Assembly (NCBI RefSeq): GCF_910585425.1
Contig: NZ_CAJUCP010000024.1
Coordinates: 12,648-76,647 of the forward strand
Reading direction: 5' to 3'
Length of the DNA: 64,000 nt
Source of the DNA: an uncultured Acetatifactor sp.
GTDB taxonomy: Bacteria; Bacillota; Clostridia; Lachnospirales; Lachnospiraceae
A program made the position numbers and the translations under genes. The notes under the pieces are model-generated. The model searched no databases and had not been told where the DNA came from. It saw only the letters and a list, made by a program, of their open reading frames with translations. Each line of letters opens with the position of its first letter. Position 1 is the first letter of the stretch. Below, piece by piece: positions 44,581 to 54,918 of the stretch.

Positions 44581-45357
44581 TTATAACCCGGGATGCCTGT
44601 CCCTGAACACAGGCATGCTGCCGCGGACTTCCTCCGCCAGGTTCATGTCGCATTCAGCGGACAGAATTTCTTCCGTTTCTTCTGCCAGCGCCAGAGTCCT
44701 GCCCAGAGGGTCGATCACTGCGGATGTTCCGCCGTACACGGTACTGTCAGCCGCGGAGCAGGAATTACAGTTCACAACGAATATCTGGTTTTCAATGGCT
44801 CTTGCCGCCGTCAGGCATCTCAAATGGGCGATTCTTTCTCTTGGCCACTGGGAGACCACGAACAGCATCTCGATCCCGTCCAGGCTGAGCCTGCGCGTGA
44901 GTTCCGGAAAGCGCAGGTCATAACAGATAATCACGCCGCATCTGATCCCGTCCAATGCAAAAACGCAGATATGGTCGCCCCGGGTATAAAATCCGTCCTC
45001 GCCCATGGGCGTGAACAGATGCATTTTGTCATATTCCGCAATACAGGCGCCTTTTCGGTCAAACACCGCTGCCGTGTTGAAAATCTTTCCGCCGCGCAGA
45101 TTGGAGACAGAGCCCGCTACGATATTCACACCGTATTCCATGGCCAGACCGCCGATATGCTCCTTCACTTCGGCAAGGTTGCGGGAAGACAGTTCCGCAA
45201 GCCCCGTTTTTGGGAAAAATCCCGTATTCCAGGTCTCGGGCAGCACAAGCACGTCCGGATGTTCTTTTACGGCACGGCGGATCATCTGCTTGGCATGAAG
45301 AAAATTTTCAGACGGATTTCCAAGTTCCATCTTCATTTGCAGACAGGAAACTTTCAT
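44581..45357 (-). CDS. Nitrilase-family carbon-nitrogen hydrolase (omega-amidase-like)
   Basis: 258 residues with the full catalytic set: Glu in VLPETWNTGFF, Lys in YDKMHLF and Cys in GVIICYDLRFPEL, plus TSAVIDPLG near the end. The size and motifs fit omega-amidase (YafV/NIT2-like), which hydrolyses 2-oxoglutaramate made when glutamine is the amino donor, or a similar amide. I prefer the ATG at 45357; an in-frame TTG at 45369 is an alternative. It is the last gene of the glnN operon, 16 bases after dapL, which fits glutamine salvage. Confidence 0.85.
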   Translation of the reverse strand: MKVSCLQMKMELGNPSENFLHAKQMIRRAVKEHPDVLVLPETWNTGFFPKTGLAELSSRNLAEVKEHIGGLAMEYGVNIVAGSVSNLRGGKIFNTAAVFDRKGACIAEYDKMHLFTPMGEDGFYTRGDHICVFALDGIRCGVIICYDLRFPELTRRLSLDGIEMLFVVSQWPRERIAHLRCLTAARAIENQIFVVNCNSCSAADSTVYGGTSAVIDPLGRTLALAEETEEILSAECDMNLAEEVRGSMPVFRDRHPGL

Positions 45358-45373
45358 AAGTGCAGACAATTCC

Positions 45374-46564
45374 TTACCCCCTTTTCAATAAGTGATAAAG
45401 GCGGTTTGCCGCCTCTTTGGTCTCTTCCGGATTTCCAAAGGCGGAGAATCGGAAATAGCCTCGCCCGCATGCGCCGAAGCCCTCCCCCGGGATACCGACT
45501 ACCTGAATTTCCTTCAGCAGATAGTCGAAAAATCCCCAGCCGCTCATGCCGTCGGGGCATTTCATCCAGAGATAGGGCGCATTTTTGCCGCCTGTATACC
45601 AGATGCCCGCCGCCTCCAATGCCCTCATGAAACAAGCGGCATTTTCTTTATAGATCCCCAGATTGCTGTGAATCTGTCTCTGGCCTTCCGGTGTAAATAC
45701 CGCCAAAGCCCCTTTTTGCAGGATATAGGAGACGCCGTTAGTCCTGGTCTCACGATTGCGCGCCCACATTTCATTGAGGTTCATGCCGCCCCGGATCAGA
45801 TTGCGGGGCACCACCGTATAGCCCACCCGAGTCCCCGTAAACCCTGCCGTTTTGGAAAGGGAACAGATTTCGATGGCGCATCTGTCCGCGCCCTCCAGCT
45901 CGTAAATGCTGTGGGGAATCTCTTTATCTTCTATGAATATTTCGTATGCCGCGTCAAAGAGGATAACCGCGCCGATCTCGTTTGCGAAGTCCACCCAGGC
46001 CTGCAGCCCGCTGCGGCTGAATGCGGCGCCGGTGGGATTGTTGGGAGAACAGATATAGAGGATATCGGCCCGGGCTTCTTCACAGGGTTCGGGCAGGAAG
46101 CCCTTTTCCTCGTTCGAAGACAAGTGTATAATCTTCCTCCCCGCGAGAAGATTGGTATCCACATACTCCGGATATGCAGGCTCTATCACCATAACGCTGT
46201 TATCCCGCTCAAACAGTTCAAGAATATCGCCGAGATCGTCGCAGGCGCCGCTGGAAACAAAGATTTCATGCTCCTCCCTCTCAACGCCCCTGTTCCGATA
46301 ATGCTCCGCAATGGCTTTCCGAAGCGCAGGATCGCCGGCCTCCGGCATATACCCATGGAAAGTGGCCGCGTTCCCCTGCTCCTCAACGGCAGCGTGCAGT
46401 GCCTGAATCACCGCCGGACAAAGGGGCAGGGATACATCCCCCACGCCCATTTTAAGCACCTTTTTACCGGCGTTTGAGATGAGATATTCCTCTGTCTTTC
46501 TGTAGATGGTGTTAAACAGATAGGCATCTTTTAAGTCCCCGTATCTTGTATTGGGCTTCAGCAT
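45374..46564 (-). CDS. dapL: LL-diaminopimelate aminotransferase
   Basis: PLP enzyme of 396 residues that converts tetrahydrodipicolinate to LL-diaminopimelate for lysine and cell wall, using glutamate. The PLP Lys lies in CSLSKTAGFTGTRVGY. CSPNNPTGAAFSRS and DAAYEIFIED are the cofactor-binding segments. The start LKPNTRYGDLKDAYLF...GVGDVSLPLCP is characteristic of DapL. The ATG at 46564 has AAGGAG about 11 bases upstream. Its place behind glnN, pyrG and purF links a glutamate-consuming step to the nitrogen operon. Confidence 0.9.
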   Translation of the reverse strand: MLKPNTRYGDLKDAYLFNTIYRKTEEYLISNAGKKVLKMGVGDVSLPLCPAVIQALHAAVEEQGNAATFHGYMPEAGDPALRKAIAEHYRNRGVEREEHEIFVSSGACDDLGDILELFERDNSVMVIEPAYPEYVDTNLLAGRKIIHLSSNEEKGFLPEPCEEARADILYICSPNNPTGAAFSRSGLQAWVDFANEIGAVILFDAAYEIFIEDKEIPHSIYELEGADRCAIEICSLSKTAGFTGTRVGYTVVPRNLIRGGMNLNEMWARNRETRTNGVSYILQKGALAVFTPEGQRQIHSNLGIYKENAACFMRALEAAGIWYTGGKNAPYLWMKCPDGMSGWGFFDYLLKEIQVVGIPGEGFGACGRGYFRFSAFGNPEETKEAANRLYHLLKRG

Positions 46565-46598
46565 TGTTTGTCTTCTCCTTCTCAGTGAATCTCTATCT

Positions 46599-48014
46599 CT
46601 ATGGCTCTTTCTCCGATAACCGCCGTTCGAACCGATCCTTTCGGGTGTCGGCGGGTATCTCTGTGGGATACGCTCCGCTGAAGCAGGCATTACAGTAATG
46701 GCAGCTGCCGGTCAGCAGGGAAAGCTGTTCTACCGGAAGATAGCCCAGGGAATCCGCACCGATCCTGCGGGCGATTTCGGCAGTGGTATATTGGCAGGCG
46801 ATCAGATGTTCTTCCGAGTCAATATCCGTCCCGTAGTAGCAGGGATGGAGAAACGGCGGCGAAGAGACCCTCATATGGATCTCTTTGGCGCCCGCTTCCC
46901 GCAGCAATGTCACGATGCGCCCGCTGGTGGTGCCCCGTACAATGGAGTCGTCGATCAGCACCAGGCGTTTGCCCCTCACCGCATCTTCTATGGCGGAAAG
47001 CTTGATCCTCACTTTATCAAGACGGTCTCCCGGCGCGATGAAGGTTCTGCCCACATACCTGTTTTTCATCAGTCCCATGCCGTAGGGAATACCTGACGAA
47101 CGGCTGTACCCCAGTGCCGCGTCCAGCCCGGAATCCGGCACCCCAATCACAAGATCCGCTTCTACAGGATGGGTTTTTGCAAGAATGGATCCGGCCCTTA
47201 CTCTGGCTGCATGAACCGAAACGCCGTCGATGACCGAATCGGAACGGGCAAAATAGATATACTCGAAAACGCAGAGCTTTTTCTGCTGTCTGCCGCAGTG
47301 TTCCTTTCGGGAGACAACGCCGTTTCTGCTGAAGACAAGGATCTCTCCGGGTTCCACATCCCGGATCACCCGGCCGCCCACCGCCTGGATGGCGCAGCTT
47401 TCAGAGGCTGCCACATACATTCCGTCGCTTGTCTTTCCGTAGCAGAGAGGCCGGAATCCATACGGGTCTCTGGCGCAGATCAGCTTTTGGGGCGACATCA
47501 CGATCAGGGAATAGGCGCCGTCCAGTATGTCCATGGCGCTGCTGACGGCATCCTCTATGGAGCTGGTTTTCAGGCGTTCCTTTGTAATGATATAGGCAAT
47601 GGTTTCGGTGTCGCTTGTGGTATGGAAAATGGCGCCGGACAGCTCAAGCCCGCTGCGCAGTTTTGCCGCATTGGAAAGGTTTCCGTTATGCGCCAGTGCC
47701 ATCCTGCCTTTTTGATGGTTGACCTCAATGGGCTGGCAGTTATTTCGGTTCGTCCCTCCGGTGGTGCCGTAGCGCACATGCGCCACTGCCATCTGTCCTT
47801 CCGGCAGACGGGACAAGGCCTCTCCCGAAAAGACTTCGCCCACCAGCCCCAAATCCTTATGGGAGGCGAACAGGCCGTCGTCATTGACTACGATCCCGCA
47901 GCTTTCCTGCCCCCTGTGCTGAAGCGCATACAGACCATAATAGCATATGCCTGCCACATCGCGGATATCGGGAGCCATCACGCCAAACACGCCGCATTCT
48001 TCACGGATACTCAT
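46599..48014 (-). CDS. purF: Amidophosphoribosyltransferase
   Basis: First committed step of purine synthesis: PRPP plus glutamine gives phosphoribosylamine. The 471 residues begin MSIREECGVFGV, so a short propeptide precedes the catalytic Cys. The PRPP-binding motif VLIDDSIVRGTTSGRIV lies at about 350. Cysteines in the C-terminal part, including CHYCNACFSG, fit the iron-sulfur form found in Bacillus. The start codon overlaps the pyrG stop codon by 4 bases. The gene sits in a glutamine operon rather than with other pur genes. Confidence 0.97.
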   Translation of the reverse strand: MSIREECGVFGVMAPDIRDVAGICYYGLYALQHRGQESCGIVVNDDGLFASHKDLGLVGEVFSGEALSRLPEGQMAVAHVRYGTTGGTNRNNCQPIEVNHQKGRMALAHNGNLSNAAKLRSGLELSGAIFHTTSDTETIAYIITKERLKTSSIEDAVSSAMDILDGAYSLIVMSPQKLICARDPYGFRPLCYGKTSDGMYVAASESCAIQAVGGRVIRDVEPGEILVFSRNGVVSRKEHCGRQQKKLCVFEYIYFARSDSVIDGVSVHAARVRAGSILAKTHPVEADLVIGVPDSGLDAALGYSRSSGIPYGMGLMKNRYVGRTFIAPGDRLDKVRIKLSAIEDAVRGKRLVLIDDSIVRGTTSGRIVTLLREAGAKEIHMRVSSPPFLHPCYYGTDIDSEEHLIACQYTTAEIARRIGADSLGYLPVEQLSLLTGSCHYCNACFSGAYPTEIPADTRKDRFERRLSEKEP

Positions 48015-49624
48015 ATCCTACCTCCCATGGCTTTCTCAAATGCCGCCCCGATAAATCCCTTGAACAGGGGATGGGGCCTGTTGGGGCGGCTCTTAAACTC
48101 CGGGTGGTACTGTACGCCCACATAGAACGGATGTTCGCCAAGCTCCACCGTTTCCACAAGCCTGCCGTCAGGAGAGGTTCCGCTGACGGTGAGCCCCGCC
48201 CCTTCAAAAGCTTCCCGGTACGCATTGTTGAACTCATAGCGGTGTCTGTGCCGTTCCCTGATGTCCGCGGCGCCGTAGCAGCGCGCCATTGTGGTGCCCG
48301 CCTTGATGCTGCAGGGATACGCGCCCAGACGGAGGGTTCCGCCTTTGTCAATGGCATCGCTCTGTCCCGGCATAAAATCGATCACCTTATGCCTGCACAA
48401 TTCGTCGAATTCCCCGGAGTTCGCGTCCCTCATGCCGAGAACGTTCCTGGCGTATTCGATGACGGCGATCTGCATGCCGAGACAGATTCCCAGATACGGA
48501 ATTTCCCTCTCCCTGGCAAACCCCACCGCCAGGATCATGCCTTCCACGCCCCGGCTGCCGAAGCCCCCGGGCACCAGAATCCCGTCCAGTCCCCCCAGTT
48601 TTTCTTCCACGGTGTCTGCCGTGATTTCTTCCGAATCCAGCCAATGGATGCGGACATGGGTATTGTGGAAATAACCTGCATGGGAAAGCGCTTCCGCAAC
48701 CGAGAGATAGGCATCGTGCAATCCCACATACTTGCCCACAAGCCCGATGTCCACATAATGGGGCCTGGCCTTGATGCGCTCCACCATCTCCTCCCATTCC
48801 GCAAGCTCCGGAGCGGGCGCTTCTATCCCCAGCTCACGGCACACAACGGAAGAGAAGCCCGCCTTTTCAAGCATCAGGGGCGCTTCATACAGATTGGGCA
48901 ACGTCCTGTTCTCGATGACACAGTCCGGCTTCACATTGCAGAACATGGATATCTTCCTGAAAATCGACTCCTCCAGCGGCTCATCGCAGCGCAGCACCAC
49001 AATGTCCGGGTTCACGCCCATCCCCTGCAGCTCTTTCACCGAATGCTGTGTGGGTTTCGATTTGTGTTCACCGGAGCCGCCCAGGAAGGGCACCAATGTC
49101 ACATGAATGAACAGGCTGTTCTCTCTGCCCGCCTCCAGAGAGATCTGCCTTGCCGCCTCGATAAAAGGCTGCGACTCGATATCGCCTATGGTGCCGCCGA
49201 TCTCGGTTATGACCACATGGGCATTGGTCTTCTTTCCCACACGGTAGACGAACTCCTTGATCTCGTTTGTGATATGCGGAATCACCTGCACGGTGGAGCC
49301 GAGGTACTCGCCCCGCCGTTCCTTGTTCAGCACATTCCAGTAGACCTTGCCGGTGGTGAGATTGGAGTATCTGTTCAAGTCTTCGTCGATAAAACGCTCA
49401 TAATGTCCCAGGTCAAGGTCGGTTTCGGCTCCGTCCTCGGTGACATATACTTCTCCGTGCTGATAGGGGCTCATGGTTCCGGGATCCACATTGATATAAG
49501 GATCAAGCTTCTGCGCCGCCACCTTCAGCCCCCGCGCCTTCAGCAGCCTTCCCAGAGAAGCGGCCGTGATCCCCTTGCCCAGACCCGATACCACGCCTCC
49601 CGTGACAAATATATATTTGGCCAT
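48011..49624 (-). CDS. pyrG: CTP synthase
   Basis: Makes CTP from UTP using glutamine and ATP. The 537 residues comprise a synthase domain (AKYIFVTGGVVSGLGKGITAASLGRLL, about 1-265) and a glutamine amidotransferase domain with GICLGMQ (nucleophile Cys) and VQYHPEFKSRP (His and Glu). The ATG at 49624 has AAGGAG 8 bases upstream; the open frame extends a further 25 codons but without family similarity. It lies between glnN (29 bases) and purF (4-base overlap). Confidence 0.97.
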   Translation of the reverse strand: MAKYIFVTGGVVSGLGKGITAASLGRLLKARGLKVAAQKLDPYINVDPGTMSPYQHGEVYVTEDGAETDLDLGHYERFIDEDLNRYSNLTTGKVYWNVLNKERRGEYLGSTVQVIPHITNEIKEFVYRVGKKTNAHVVITEIGGTIGDIESQPFIEAARQISLEAGRENSLFIHVTLVPFLGGSGEHKSKPTQHSVKELQGMGVNPDIVVLRCDEPLEESIFRKISMFCNVKPDCVIENRTLPNLYEAPLMLEKAGFSSVVCRELGIEAPAPELAEWEEMVERIKARPHYVDIGLVGKYVGLHDAYLSVAEALSHAGYFHNTHVRIHWLDSEEITADTVEEKLGGLDGILVPGGFGSRGVEGMILAVGFAREREIPYLGICLGMQIAVIEYARNVLGMRDANSGEFDELCRHKVIDFMPGQSDAIDKGGTLRLGAYPCSIKAGTTMARCYGAADIRERHRHRYEFNNAYREAFEGAGLTVSGTSPDGRLVETVELGEHPFYVGVQYHPEFKSRPNRPHPLFKGFIGAAFEKAMGGRI

Positions 49625-49653
49625 TTCCTCCGCTCCTTCCCAATCCCTCATCT

Positions 49654-51750
<2,097 letters not shown>

Positions 51751-51825
51751 TCTATTCTCTCCTTTGCCGTTCCGGATTTTTGATTACAAACGTCCATTGC
51801 ATTTGCGTGCGCATTCCCCGGAGGG

Positions 51826-51899
51826 TTTTGTCATATAGGACGAACTTTCCTATATGACAAAAACGGCGTCTTCGAGCACTTACACTCAAAGACGCCGTT
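51826..51899 (-). promoter_or_regulatory. Leader hairpins of the glnN operon (terminator-like)
   Basis: On the minus strand the leader first forms an 11-base stem AACGGCGTCTT/AAGACGCCGTT (51899-51862) that runs into TTTTT, i.e. a terminator inside the leader. It is followed at once by a perfect 15-base stem TTTTGTCATATAGGA/TCCTATATGACAAAA (51862-51826) with a 7-base loop. The ATG is 76 bases further on. A terminator between a strong promoter and the first gene implies regulated readthrough, and an ANTAR protein is encoded in the facing operon. I could not match the hairpin loops with certainty to the known ANTAR hexaloop pattern. Confidence 0.75.
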
Positions 51900-51914
51900 G
51901 CCTTTACGCTCTAT

Positions 51915-51943
51915 GTTATACACCCGCAGGTTTTCTTTGTCAA
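51915..51943 (-). promoter_or_regulatory. Promoter of the glnN operon
   Basis: On the minus strand, perfect -35 TTGACA (51943-51938) and -10 TATAAC (51920-51915) with a 17-base spacer. Transcription should begin near 51908, about 158 bases before the ATG. Confidence 0.85.
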
Positions 51944-52217
51944 CCCTTTTTTGTAATTTGCAGGGATACAATTTGGAGGAAAGAAGCAGCATCTACTCTG
52001 GGAATGATTAAAATATACACAGTTATGGGAGCAGAGTGGAGCGATAGTATGGAGAAAAATCAAGTTTCCTGAGAAATAGACTTAAGGTATGGCACAGGAA
52101 ATCAAGAGGCGGACAGCAGAGAGAACAAAGAACTAAATTTAGGCGTTATTCATTGTACAGCTTATCACAAAATGAATTACAAGTCTACTCTTTTTTTATT
52201 TTTCTGCTAAAATTTTC

Positions 52218-52231
52218 TTATCAGCTGATAA
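52218..52231 (+). promoter_or_regulatory. Palindromic operator candidate before the ABC exporter
   Basis: A perfect 14-base palindrome TTATCAGCTGATAA, about 32 bases before the first ABC gene, in a very AT-rich stretch. It looks like a dimeric repressor site, but no regulator gene is adjacent. The rest of 51950-52217 shows no gene. Confidence 0.55.
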
Positions 52232-52262
52232 ATACCGACTACAGGGAAAGGAGGGCTTTCTT

Positions 52263-53087
52263 TTGATAGAATTCAATGATATCTGCAAGATTTATCGGGT
52301 AGCCAGACGCGAGCCCGGGCTCGGCAGTGCGGTGAAATCGCTTTTTAAAAGAGAGTACAGCACAATTAATGCCATAAACCATATCAGTTTTTCCATAGAC
52401 GATGGTGAAATGGTAGGTTATATCGGCCCGAACGGAGCAGGCAAGAGCTCCACGATCAAGATTTTAAGCGGAATATTGATGCCGGACAGCGGAACATGCC
52501 TGGTGAACGGTCAGGTGCCCTGGAAAGACAGGAAGGAGTATGTCCGACAGATAGGTGTGGTCTTTGGTCAGCGTTCGCAATTGTGGTGGGATATTCCGGT
52601 CATGGATTCGTTTGGACTTCTGCAGGCAATTTATTCCATACCTGCACCGAAGTACCGCAGCAAATTGGATGAACTGACGCAGCTTTTGCATTTGGAGGAG
52701 CTACTGAAAACGCCCACAAGGCAGTTGTCATTGGGACAGCGTATGCGCTGCGAAATTGCCGCGTCTCTGCTGCATGAACCCAAGCTGCTGTTTCTGGACG
52801 AGCCGACTATCGGATTAGACGCAGTGTCTAAGATTGCCGTCCGCGACTTCATCAAAAAGATGAACGAAGAACATAAAACCACGGTGATCCTAACAACACA
52901 TGACATGCAGGATATTGAAGCGATTGCCAGGCGTGTGATCCTGATCGGCAAAGGGCAGAAGCTGCTGGACGGCACTCTGGAAGACCTGCGCCTGGAAGCA
53001 GCTTCTTTAGGAACAGAAAACGGAGGTGAGGAAACGGACATCGACCACATTATCGCAAGCCTCTATGCAAAGCTGAACATTATGTAG
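52263..53087 (+). CDS. ABC exporter ATP-binding protein
   Basis: 274 residues. Walker A is GYIGPNGAGKSSTIKIL, the signature LSLGQRMRCEIAASLL, Walker B LLFLDEPTIGLD, and the switch His is in TTHDMQD. The N-terminal extension IYRVARREPGLGSAVKSLFKREYST and the two partner permeases identify the uncharacterised ABC-2 export group (COG4586-type). The start is a TTG at 52263: AAGGAGG lies 8 bases upstream, and the reading frame begins IEFNDICKIYR as expected. It is followed after 9 bases by the first permease. The module is less GC-rich than the window in general and splits two nitrogen operons. Confidence 0.93.
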   Translation: MIEFNDICKIYRVARREPGLGSAVKSLFKREYSTINAINHISFSIDDGEMVGYIGPNGAGKSSTIKILSGILMPDSGTCLVNGQVPWKDRKEYVRQIGVVFGQRSQLWWDIPVMDSFGLLQAIYSIPAPKYRSKLDELTQLLHLEELLKTPTRQLSLGQRMRCEIAASLLHEPKLLFLDEPTIGLDAVSKIAVRDFIKKMNEEHKTTVILTTHDMQDIEAIARRVILIGKGQKLLDGTLEDLRLEAASLGTENGGEETDIDHIIASLYAKLNIM

Positions 53088-53096
53088 GAGGCGGCC

Positions 53097-53900
53097 ATGA
53101 AAAAATATTATTGTTTTTTTAAGCTTCGATTTGCCACCGGGCTTCAGTACCGCATGGCGTCTGTCACGGCTTTGACGACGCAGCTTATTTGGGGCTTGAT
53201 GGAGTGCCTTGCGTACAGAGCAATCGCGGAGGCTTCCGGCGGAAATCTGCCGATGAATTATTCTTCTATCGTGACTTACATCTGGCTGAAAGAAGCGCTG
53301 TTGGTTCTCTGTAATACATGGGCGGCAGACAATGACCTTTTTACAATGATAACAAACGGAAATATAGCATATGAATTGTGCCGTCCTGTGTCAATCTATT
53401 CCATGTGGCTTTCAAGAACGCTTGGCGCAAGAATAGCGGAGGCAATTATGAGATGCATTCCCGTATTATTATGTGCGTTTTTCATGCCGAAAGCCTTTCG
53501 GATGTCTTTGCCGGTGAATGGCGTTTCCTTTTTGCTGTTCTTGCTGACATTATGTCTGGCGCTGGGGATAACGGTTACATTTTGTATGATCGTGTACATG
53601 CTGTGCTTTTTTACGATCTCTCCCCAGGGCTGGAGGATGGTGTTGACAGGAGCGGTAGATTTTCTGTCAGGAAATATCATCCCGCTGCCGTTTTTCCCGA
53701 AAAAATACCTGTTTTTCGTAGAAATGACCCCCTTTGCTTACATGCAGAACATTCCATTTCGGATATACAGCGGAGATCTTGCCGGAGGGGAAATAATCAC
53801 ATGTATCCTCAAACAAGTTCTTTGGCTGGCAACACTGCTGTTTCTGGGAATTGTCCTATGGAAACGGGCGGGAAAAAGAATCATGATACAGGGAGGTTGA
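53097..53900 (+). CDS. ABC-2 type permease (first)
   Basis: 267 residues with six predicted membrane helices. Landmarks are LRFATGLQYRMASVTALTTQLIWGLMECLAYRA near the start, NGNIAYELCRPVSIYSMWLSR in the first cytoplasmic part and VDFLSGNIIPLPFFPKKYLFFVEMTPFAYMQNIPFRIYSG near the end, the usual pattern of COG4587-type permeases. It is the second gene of the exporter operon, 9 bases after the ATPase and 4 bases before the second permease. The cargo is unknown. Confidence 0.88.
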   Translation: MKKYYCFFKLRFATGLQYRMASVTALTTQLIWGLMECLAYRAIAEASGGNLPMNYSSIVTYIWLKEALLVLCNTWAADNDLFTMITNGNIAYELCRPVSIYSMWLSRTLGARIAEAIMRCIPVLLCAFFMPKAFRMSLPVNGVSFLLFLLTLCLALGITVTFCMIVYMLCFFTISPQGWRMVLTGAVDFLSGNIIPLPFFPKKYLFFVEMTPFAYMQNIPFRIYSGDLAGGEIITCILKQVLWLATLLFLGIVLWKRAGKRIMIQGG

Positions 53901-53904
53901 CGCC

Positions 53905-54699
53905 ATGAAAATCAGAGAAACTTTGAAATTGTATTTTAAGTATGCCTCTGTCTGTACGCAAAGTGTCATGGAATATAAATTTTCTTTTCTGTTGATGGTC
54001 ATTGCGCGGTTCATGATAGCATTTTGCGAATTGGTTGCAATCCAATTCCTGTTCTCCGGCTTTACACAGATAAAAGGCTACACCTACGGGGATGTTTTGC
54101 TGTGCTTTTCCGTCATTCAGATGTCCTTCACATTTGCGGAGCTGTTTGGCAGTGGCTTCAAATCTTTTTCAGGGCTGGTGAGGGGAGGCGGATTTGACCG
54201 AATGATGCTCAGACCATGCAGCCTGATCCTCCAAGTAATGGGAAATAGCTTTGCAGTAGGAAGAATCGGGCCCTTATTCACTGCCATTGTCACGCTGGTG
54301 CTGGGCATCAGGCACAGCCGGATCCCATGGAGCGTCATGACTGTCTGGACAATGGCTGCCATGATCATAGGGGGCATGTTATTGTTTATAGGACTGTTCA
54401 TGCTGGAGGCGAGTTTTTGCTTTTTTTCCATTCAGGATACTGCGCTGATCAATGTATTGACATACGGGGCGAAATCCCATGGAAAGTATCCCATAGACAT
54501 CTATGGGAAAGGGATTCTGCGGTTCTGTACTTATGTCATTCCATATACCTTGGTTCAATATTATCCCCTGCAGTTCCTGCTGGGCAAAACGCGCAACTGG
54601 CAACTGGCATTTTGTCCTCTTGGGATTATTGTGTTTTTGCTTATCTGTTATTTCATATGGCGGTTTGGAGTGAAGCATTATAAGTCATGTGGTTCATGA
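53905..54699 (+). CDS. ABC-2 type permease (second)
   Basis: 264 residues with six membrane helices. MEYKFSFLLMVIARFMIAFCELVAIQFLF begins the domain, FKSFSGLVRGGGFDRMMLRPCSLILQVMG is the characteristic cytoplasmic loop, and the C-terminus has CTYVIPYTLVQYYPLQFLLGKT. It resembles COG3694-type permeases that pair with COG4587 proteins to form a heterodimeric exporter. The gene starts 4 bases after the previous one and ends about 80 bases before the glutamate synthase promoter. Confidence 0.88.
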   Translation: MKIRETLKLYFKYASVCTQSVMEYKFSFLLMVIARFMIAFCELVAIQFLFSGFTQIKGYTYGDVLLCFSVIQMSFTFAELFGSGFKSFSGLVRGGGFDRMMLRPCSLILQVMGNSFAVGRIGPLFTAIVTLVLGIRHSRIPWSVMTVWTMAAMIIGGMLLFIGLFMLEASFCFFSIQDTALINVLTYGAKSHGKYPIDIYGKGILRFCTYVIPYTLVQYYPLQFLLGKTRNWQLAFCPLGIIVFLLICYFIWRFGVKHYKSCGS

Positions 54700-54779
54700 A
54701 GGCGTCATGAAACTCACTATTTGGTAAATTTCGACAAATTTCGACAAAAATCGCAGCATGAAAACTTTCCTGTTCCACC

Positions 54780-54808
54780 TTGACAAAGCACAGGTTTCGG
54801 CGTATGAT
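54780..54808 (+). promoter_or_regulatory. Promoter of the glutamate synthase-glnA operon
   Basis: Perfect -35 TTGACA (54780-54785) and -10 TATGAT (54803-54808) with a 17-base spacer. Transcription should begin near 54815, at the foot of the leader hairpin. Confidence 0.85.
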
Positions 54809-54818
54809 ACTCGTAAAT

Positions 54819-54895
54819 GAGCAAAGGCGTTCATTTTGGTGCAGACAAGTATTGTGGTATCTGTGCCGAAAGGAACGCCTTTGCTCTATTCTATT
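54819..54895 (+). promoter_or_regulatory. Leader terminator/antiterminator of the glutamate synthase operon
   Basis: A perfect 14-base stem GAGCAAAGGCGTTC (54819-54832) / GAACGCCTTTGCTC (54873-54886) followed by TATTCTATTTT. Its 40-base top forms a second stem (GGTGCAGA with TCTGTGCC, two wobble pairs). It occupies nearly the whole leader and ends about 24 bases before the ATG at 54919. Placed immediately after a consensus promoter, it should stop most transcripts unless relieved. The ANTAR protein encoded at the end of the same operon is the likely antiterminator. Confidence 0.78.
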
Positions 54896-54918
54896 TTCCC
54901 GAAAGGCAGGGTACTGAT

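Noticed and set aside
51826..51899. Glutamine riboswitch (glnA motif) in the glnN leader
   Set aside because: The leader consists of two simple stems with T runs and I could not find the conserved glutamine-riboswitch core. Attenuation by an ANTAR protein fits better.
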